DNA of 38,186 nt from positions 1 through 38,186 of the forward strand of contig CAINEX010000089.1 of NCBI GenBank assembly GCA_903847935.1, written 5' to 3'. Made by a program: the position numbers and the translations under genes. Positions 26,292-35,200 of this stretch are shown here, piece by piece. Position 1 is the first letter of the stretch, and every line of letters starts with the position of its first letter. The notes under the pieces are model-generated. The model worked only from the letters and a program-made list of their open reading frames with translations. It was not told where the DNA came from and did not search any database. Source of the stretch: an uncultured Spartobacteria bacterium. GTDB taxonomy: Bacteria > Verrucomicrobiota > Verrucomicrobiia > Chthoniobacterales > UBA6821.

Positions 26292-29200
26292 ATGAGAGAG
26301 CAAGAATTTCGCCTCAACGGTCAGAGGCTCTCGCCCTGGCTTGTCAGACCGCTGGCTTCCCTCCTCACGTTTTTCCTTTTTTTCTCGGGAAGCCCAGCGC
26401 TTTTTGCTCTTCAATTCTCGGCTGCGGGGCGTTCTGGTGACGGGCAGGCAGGTGGCGGGCAAGGATCTGCGCCAAGTCTTCAAGGGGCAGGAGCAGCATC
26501 GGCAGCACTCACGGCCGCGCTCGCTCAGAAGTCACTGCAGAAATCACAATCGGTGATCACCGCACTCACAACTGCCCAGAAGCAGGCGGCAAACGCAGCC
26601 AAGGCAAATCCGAACAATGGCCAGGTAAACGGCAAGCCCGTGATCAATGGACTTCAGCTTTCCAAGCCTGCTGCTGGTAATGGAGAGGTTGCTGGGCTTG
26701 TTCCCTACTACCCGGTTCAAAACCCAGCGCCCAGTGGATCTCAGGTCCCGACGGGAGCAGTTCCAGTGCCCGGAACATGGAGCGGGGTTTCCGGTCTCTC
26801 CCAGTCAGTCACCGGGAATAATGCCGCCGCCCCTGACTCGGCAACTGTCACCATCACTCAGAATCAGCAGTCGGCCTATCTCTACTGGTCCAGCTTCAAT
26901 GTTGGGGCCCAGACGACGCTAAACTTCCTCCAATCAGGTAATTTGGGCACGCCCGGCACCTGGATCGCGTTTAATAAGGTCATGGGCTCCTCGGATCCCT
27001 CGCATATTTTCGGTCAGATCAATTCTCCCGGCCAAGTCTACATCTTGAACCAGAACGGGGTTCTCTTCCATGCCGGCTCCGAGGTGAATGTTCAGTCTCT
27101 CGTTGCTGCTACCTTGCCGATCAATGAATCACTTGCAGGAGATGCCCTTGATCGAGTGACCGCCAGCGGGCTGGTCAACTTCCCGCACGCCGTTCCGCAG
27201 TACCTCTTCACCGCCTTGGATAAAGGAAGTTATGATCCCAACAATGCCGGGAATGTAACGGTGGGAGCCTCTCTGGGTAACGTGGTTGTGGAGCCGGGGG
27301 CGACGATCAATGCGACGGTGAATGCCGAGCACTCGGGTGGACTCGTCGCCCTGATCGGACCTACTGTTCAGAATGGGGGGGAGATCAACACGCCCAATGG
27401 ACAGACGATCCTTGCCGCCGGTCTCCAAGTCGCTCTCACCCCGCACCCCTCCTTGGATCCTAGTCTGAGAGGTCTCGATGTATCGGTTGGACAAGTAACG
27501 GGAAACAACGCTTCTGGTTCACCGATTTCCGTGATGTCTGTGAAGGATGGCAGTGATATCACCTCCCTTGCTGGGACTGCTGAGAATACGTCACATGGCC
27601 TGATCACAGCTAATGAGGGAGACGTCACAATCGCAGGAGCATCCGTGAGCCAGCAGGGGGGCATTGCAAGTACCACCTCGGTTTCTTTTAATGGACGCGT
27701 TGATTTGCTTGCAAACTACGGCACCCAAATCAACTCGGGATATAAAGCGGATGGATCGGGTGGACCTACCTTTTATAATACGTCGACAGGCACGGTCGAT
27801 ATGGGACCAGGAAGCACTATGCAGATTCTACCCGAGTGGAATAGCACTGCAACCGTAACTGGGACCTCTCTCTCTCTTAATTCCGTTGTTTCTATCTTAG
27901 GTAGTCAGGTTGATATGGGCGAAGGAGCGATTCTCGAAGCTCCAGGTGCTGCAGCTACCGCTGGAGCACTCGCCGAGGATGGTAAGATACTGGCAAACTC
28001 CGCAACGAGTGGTAGTGGCGTCACGATCCAAGCCGGATCTTGGTACCGCAATGGCATTATCAATGATCTCCAGTTCATAGCAGGTGGGATTACGCTCGGA
28101 TCAGGGGCAATCATCGATCTCGCTGGCTCAACGGATGTTCAGGTAAACAGTGCCCAAAATTATATCACCTTACAATTAAGAGCAGCTGAGTTAGCTAATA
28201 GCCCATTACAACAATCGAGTGCCATCCGAGGGAAGAATATCACGGTCGATTCAAGAGTGACTGGAAACTATACACTCGATGGAACCACTTATTATTGGGC
28301 TGGGACCCCCTTGGGAGATACCTCCGGCTATTTGGGGCTTATTCAGCGCACGGTCGGTCAACTAACGCTCAATGGAGGAACCCTTTCCCTGCAGGCCGGA
28401 GATGCTGTCTCCTTGCAACCCGGGTCCCTTGTGAATGTTTCCGGAGGATGGATGCGTTACTCGGGAGGAAACTTCGCGACGACCAAACTCATTACCTCGA
28501 CAGGTCAAATCGTCGATATCTCAAAGGCCACCCCAGATCAGGTCTACACGGGAGTTGTACAGCATACTCCTCTGGCCTACGAGGCCCCTTACCTGAGCGG
28601 TGGTAACGGAGGTTCTCTGAGTGTTCAGTCTCCTTCCATCATGCTGAATGGCGATTTGAACGGTAACACGGTTGCTGGACTGAGGCAATCGACGCATTCC
28701 TCCATCTCTCAAGCTCCCCCGTTACCATCCGTCTTGAGCCTTTCTTTCTTGGGTCAGCGCTGGGATCCTAATGCTGGGACACTTTTAAATATCTCACCCT
28801 ACGCGCCATCTGTCACTTTTGCTGACAATGGCACCTCGACATCCGAGAACGTTTACCTCTCTCAAAACCTTGTCCAAGCCGATGGATTTGGGAACCTGAC
28901 AATTCATAACCATGATGGGACAATATCCCTTCCCTCCGGCACCCTCCTTAATGTGGGAATTAACGGAGTCGTCTCATTGGAAGCAGCCAATGTGGATGTT
29001 GAGGGAAGTATTGTTGCACCAGGAGGGTCGGTCTCCCTGAAGGCTGATCTGGCCCCTTTTAGTGTCATTAATTCCGCTTCTCTGATTGCCTCATCCGAAC
29101 AACCCCTCCTCGATGTCGTTCAGTATGAAGGTCAAGCCGCGGCACAGTACGGGCCCGTGGTTGGGGGAGTGACGCAGATTGTCAATGCCGATGGATCGAT

Positions 29201-32200
29201 TCGTTCTGTGAGCGCTGTGTTACCTCATGAGAATGCTGGAATTGTTACCGTTGGCAATTCATCCGTTATCAGCGTAGCTGGCACACTTGTGAGGGATTCA
29301 TCAAGTCTCTCCCAAGTGTATCAACCGATCTCATTAAATGGAGGGTCTCTCTCCATTACTGGTTACCAAGTGAATACTAAGAGCGGGAGTCAATTAGATG
29401 TTTCGGGCGGGGCTATTGTTCCGTTGGCCGGTTCTAGTACGTATGGGAATGCGGGATCGGTTTCGATCGTTTCCGGAAAAGACACGTGGGATGCCTCGAT
29501 TCACAATGGTTCATTAGTTTTCAATGCAACCCTTGCAGGGTTTGCAGGACTCAATAAAACTCCCGGCTCACTCTCCATCACGGCGCCGGCAATTCAGATT
29601 GGGGGGACGACGCAGGACCAACGAGTCCTCCTGCTGAAGCCTTCATTTTTCAACCAAGGTGGTTTCGGAAGTTTCAGTCTGACAGGAGTCGGACTCAAGC
29701 CTGATGGCGTCATCGATGGTTTAGAAAACCCAAGCAGTGATGTCACTCCCTATGTTCCAGGTATTTTGATTGCAGCCGGTACAACAATCGACCCCATGGT
29801 TTCCTCCCTGATCGTGAGCGGAACTCCTTCGCAGGGCATAACGGTTTCTGATGGGTTGCTACCCAATCCGTTACGTCCAACGGAAACGATCTCATTGAAC
29901 GCAACCGGACTCAACGATCCTTCCATCCCCACGAAACCGAATTTATTGATCAGGGGAGATCTTGTGATGGGGGAAAACGCCAGCATCAATTTGGATCCTC
30001 AGCTTGGTTTAAAGAGCGGCACGATCTTAGCAAACGTCGGCTCGTTAAAGATGAGTGGCAATACAGTATCTGTTCTCGGATCCATCACGGTTCCTGGAGG
30101 TAGTATTTCTTTATCTGGAGGAAAATCATTTCGACAGAACTCTTCAGCATTCGGGCCGCAGGTGACAGTGGATGTTGCATCCACTGCTCGCCTCTCCACG
30201 GCAGGGGAAGCGCTCTACCTGCCAGATACGCTGAATGTCGGGAAAAGATCCGGATCTGTCCTTCCCGGCGGCACGATCTCGATCAGTGGCAATATTCTGG
30301 CGGAAGCGGGAGCCACACTCAATGCGTCGGGCTCTCGTGGAGTCTATGATTTTTTACCCTATCAACTCGGTCTGGCCAGCAGCCCTGAAACACCATCCCT
30401 GGTTGCCTATCAAGTCGATTCAACTGGTGGTTCCATCAATCTCAATGGAAGCCAGATGCTCTACTCCGATGCCACGCTCTCAGCTCATCGAGGAGGCATT
30501 ACCGCACTAGGGGGCAGTCTCAGCATTTCTTCTGGAAATTTTTATAATACGACGCTCGATGCGGTGAATTCTTTTAAGGATATCAATTTAACACTCACTC
30601 AGAGCGGTCAAGTTGCTCCTACGGGATTCCAAGATTCCGGAGTGGCAACAATCGGGCAGCAACTGTTTCCGACATCCGCTTTGAATTCAGCAAATGGAGG
30701 ACATCTCGCTGTTGATTCATTTTCGGGGGGGGGGTTTGACGCGGTGCAACTTGGGGGTAATGTCCTCTTTAACGGCGCTCCGTCAGGAGGCATTGTCTCC
30801 TTATCCGTTCCAGGCAGCATAGTTGTCGCTACGACAGGCTTTTTGGGAGCAAGCGACAATACGACTATTAATCTCAAAGCTGCCACGGTCTCTCTGGGCA
30901 TGGCCTTCCAATCACCGCTTGCCCCAGGTTCCTCCGAATTATTGGCAGCTTTGGGAACCAGCACCTATGCCCCTCCGACATGGGGGCAGGGATCATTAAA
31001 TGTCGATGCCAAGTTGATCGATATAGGGAATCTTTCATTGCAGGGAATCGGTCATGCGACACTCAATGCACCGCAAGGAGTCATCAGGGGGGATGGTACA
31101 TTTGATCTGGCAGGGAGCCTCACCATCAATTCCGCAATGGTCTATCCAGTCTCAGAAACAGTATTCAATCTTATTGCTTACAATTACTCGGGCTCCACGG
31201 CGGTAAGTTCCGGCGGAACCTCAGGCAGTATTCAGATCAATCAATCGGGATCTGTGCAACTTCCTCTCTCTGCCGGAGGATCTATTTCGCTCTATGCGGA
31301 GAATATTGTGCAGGCTGGAGCAATTGTCGCCCCGTTTGGGAGCGTGAATCTTGGCTGGGAGGAAGCCGGTGCATCTCCGGTGGATCCTATTACCGGTGCT
31401 GGGACTGGAGATTCAGCTGCCGTGATTCGATCGGTTCCTGTGACGGACACCTTGGGGCTTCTCTCTGGAAGCTTAACATCCATATCCGGTGTGGATCCCT
31501 TAACCGGCAAGGGACTTATCGTTCCTTATGGTACATCAACCGATGGATCAAAATGGGTTGATCTTTCAGGAGCTGATATCACGACGATCGGACTTCCCTC
31601 CAAGTCCATCCAACTTGGAGCGAATAACATCACTTCTGCAACGGGGTCCAAAATTGATCTTAGCGGTGGCGGTTCCGCGATAGCCAGTCACTGGGTCGCC
31701 GGAAATGGTGGAACCATTAATATTGCCGGAGATCCCAAGGGGGGATGGAGTCCCGCTGTTGCTTATAGTGTTGGGGATCTTGTGACCACCACCGATAGCA
31801 GTGGCAAGGTCCTCTACTGGACAGCACGTCAGGCGAACTCCGGCACACAACCTTCCGTCAGCCTCTCGTGGTCCCAAGTTCAACCCAGCTATGCAGTGGT
31901 GCCAGGATATCAGCCAGCCTACGCCCCCACGGGATATTCTGATGGATTAATCAGCCTAGGATCACAGATCCGAATCAATGGCGGGGCGGGACTCGCAGCA
32001 GGAACGTACACCTTGCTCCCAGCAAATTATGCCAGCCTACCGGGAGCCTATCTCATCAGCCCCTCCGCATTGAATCTAGGAGCAGGCTCCTATGCCTCTC
32101 CTGATGGGTCTGTCATCACCTCCGGAACAATCTTTAACGGGCTCGACTTCTCGCTTTCGCCCCCATTAACGGTGGGTTCGTTTCAGATTCTCAGTCCCCA

Positions 32201-35200
32201 ACAGATCGCCCGCCGTGCCCAATATCAATACCTCAATTCCGACATGTTTTTTCAATCTTCAGCTGGAGGTTCCAGAACCGCCGATGCAGGAAATCTCCTT
32301 TATCAAGCGAATGCCTCCATGGCACTTAATGCCTCAGTGCTGGGGCTTGGAGCTGGAGGGGGAAAGAGTGCCCGCATTGACATCAGCGCACCTTTACAAT
32401 TTTCAATTTCTCCGGAAGGAACGGGAGGTGGCCCTGGCGTTGTCGATCTGAGCTCCTCCATGATTGACCTGTGGAGCTTTGGAAGTCTCCTGATCGGAGG
32501 GATTCGAGGATCCGTGGCAAATGGACTCACGCCAATCACAGTCACGGCAAGTGATGTGAATCTCGCTCCCGGAGCTTTGCTCTCGGGAAGTGATGTGATT
32601 CTGGCAGCGAATAATTCCGTTACTGTTGGTACGGGTGCCTCCATTGTCGCTTCAGGAGGATCGCAAGTACCGGATGAAAGCCTCTCTGTTTCAGGGCACG
32701 GAGAGATATTGAGGGTGAGTAGTGACGAGAATGCTACTAGTAGTAGAAATATTGGTTCCGATAGCACACCTGTCGCTGGTCTTACTATTCAAGCAGGAGC
32801 GAACCTTTCAGGAGCATCAATCACCATTGATTCCAGTGGTGCGGCAACGATTGATCCGAGCGTTGTTGTTCGTGGACAGGCAATCAATATTGCAGCCTCC
32901 AAAGTGGCGTTAAATTTTGACGGCACGCAGGAACCTGGATCCGTGTTGAATATCAATGGCAGCTCACTGACAGGCCTCTCAGCTGCTCAGAGTCTCAATA
33001 TTTCGAGCTATTCCAGCATCGATTTTCACGGAAGCGGAGCGCTAGGATCCGCCGCACTGACATCGCTTGGACTCCATGCCGGCCAGATTCTTGGGGATAA
33101 TGGGGGCGCCGACACGATTCAGGCGAATAATATCTTCCTCGACAATGCAAACAATACGGCGCTCTCCGGCGGTTCACTCTCGGCCTCCGGTGGCGCCCTG
33201 ACAATCTCGGGAAGTTTGCTAATGCTCGGAGCCGGGGCCTCCGAAATTGGGGGCTTCCAGACAATCACGATGAGTCTTTCTGGAGGCATCCAGGGAAATG
33301 GCATGGGGAGTCTTGCCGTTGCTGAGAATCTCAACCTCAGCAGCCCTATTTTGACCGCGACGGGATCCTCCTCCACGAGGATCACGGCAGGTGGCAGCCT
33401 TGATGCCAGCGCTTCGGGAAGCAGCCTTGTGAAAGCCGGTCTTGGCGCCTCCCTTATCCTTCAAGGAAGCTCTCTGAATATAGGGATGCCGATTACCCTG
33501 CCAAGCGGGTCGGTCTCTTTGGAAGCAACGGGTCCAAACGGTGATCTTACCCTCTCCTCAGCCATCGATGTCGGGGGATCCTCAAAGCAAATCTTCAATG
33601 TAACTGAATACACCTCGGGGGGGGCGATCAGTCTATCCTCGGAAAACGGGAATCTGATTTTGGCCGGTTCCTCGCTCAATGTGGGCGCCTTGGCAAGCGG
33701 GGGTTCGGCGGGAAACCTCTCCTTCATGGCTCCTTCAGGACTTGTTCTCTCGATGCCCTCCGTGATCGCAGGTAGCGCTCCGCGCGGGAGCGGAGGCAAT
33801 TTTGTGGCTGACCTTGGGTCATATAATCATGGCAATCTTGATCCTCTTGAAACAATTCTTACGGCTGGAGGCTTTACCCAATCGCAGAATGTGCGAGACA
33901 GAACCGATCTGGCTATTTCCGTGACGGATGCCAAGGCGGGCAATTACACGCTCGCTGCCGATCAAGGATCCATCACCATCCTCGGAACTATCAATGCCTC
34001 CGATGTCCCGGGTCAAGATTCTCTTGGTAATCCGATTCAGACCGGGGGAAGCATCAACCTCATTGCGGGGCAGAGTGTGGTGATCACCAGCGGAGCGACG
34101 CTCAACGTCAGTGGTCAGAACTATGATAACGCAGGTAAGGGTGGCTCTATTAATTTGGAGGCGGGTAATAATCCTGCCGTTGCGGTCATCGCGACAACGG
34201 CTCCTAGTTCCGCCTTTGCCCCTGGCACATCTGTTGTCGATTTACAGAACGGCGCGACACTGAATCTGGCCGTTGCCGCCGCGCCAAGAGCCATTGATTC
34301 CGCTGGGAATTCCGACCAATTCGGCGGGACACTACACGTGCGTGCCCCTCAGACGATGGATGCCTCGGATGTGCAGATAAATCCGATCGGGGCGACCATC
34401 AGCGGGGCCTCGCTGATCACCGCGGAGGGATTCTACCGACAGGATGCAGCGCAGTCCGACTCCGCCGGAATAGCCTCCATCGACAACATGGAGGGTGCGG
34501 CCCTTAATAACGCTACCGCCTTCATGAATAATGCGCCGGCCATAGCCGCCCGACTTCTTTCCCAGAGCGTTCCGGTCAGTGGGATCCTTCAAGTAGCTCC
34601 GGGTGAGGAGATCGTGAATTCTCTGGGAAGCCTGATGCTTAACAATGACTGGGATTTGTCAACTGCTAGGTTTGGCCCCAACAATGCGCCCGGTTTCCTC
34701 ACCCTGCGTGCTGCAGGGAGCATCATCTTCAACGCCAGCTTGAGCGATGGGTTCAGCTCACAAACTTTTGATCCTACAACCGGCAACCCAATCCTAGGCT
34801 CAGCTTATAATGCCCCTCTCTTGGCTCAGAACACAGTGCTCCCCGCGAATTTCCAATCATGGGCCTATCAGGTTACTGCGGGGAGCGACTTCTCTGCGGC
34901 AAATACCCAAGCAGTGATCAATTCAAGCCCGGGAAGCGTGCTCCTTGGCATCCCGTATCAGAATGGATCACAAGTCCAAGCACCAGTACCAGGGGCTGAT
35001 GCGCAAACAGCCGATGCTATCGCCGGACCAGGCTATAATTATTATCAGGTGATCAGAACTGGGACGGGAGATATTGCGATCAATGCATCAGGCGATCTCC
35101 AGCTATGGAACCAGTTTGCGTCGATCTACTCGGTTGGAACGCAGGTGACCGATCCCACGCTTGGGGGGACATTCGATACTCCGAGTCCAAGCAATTATGG

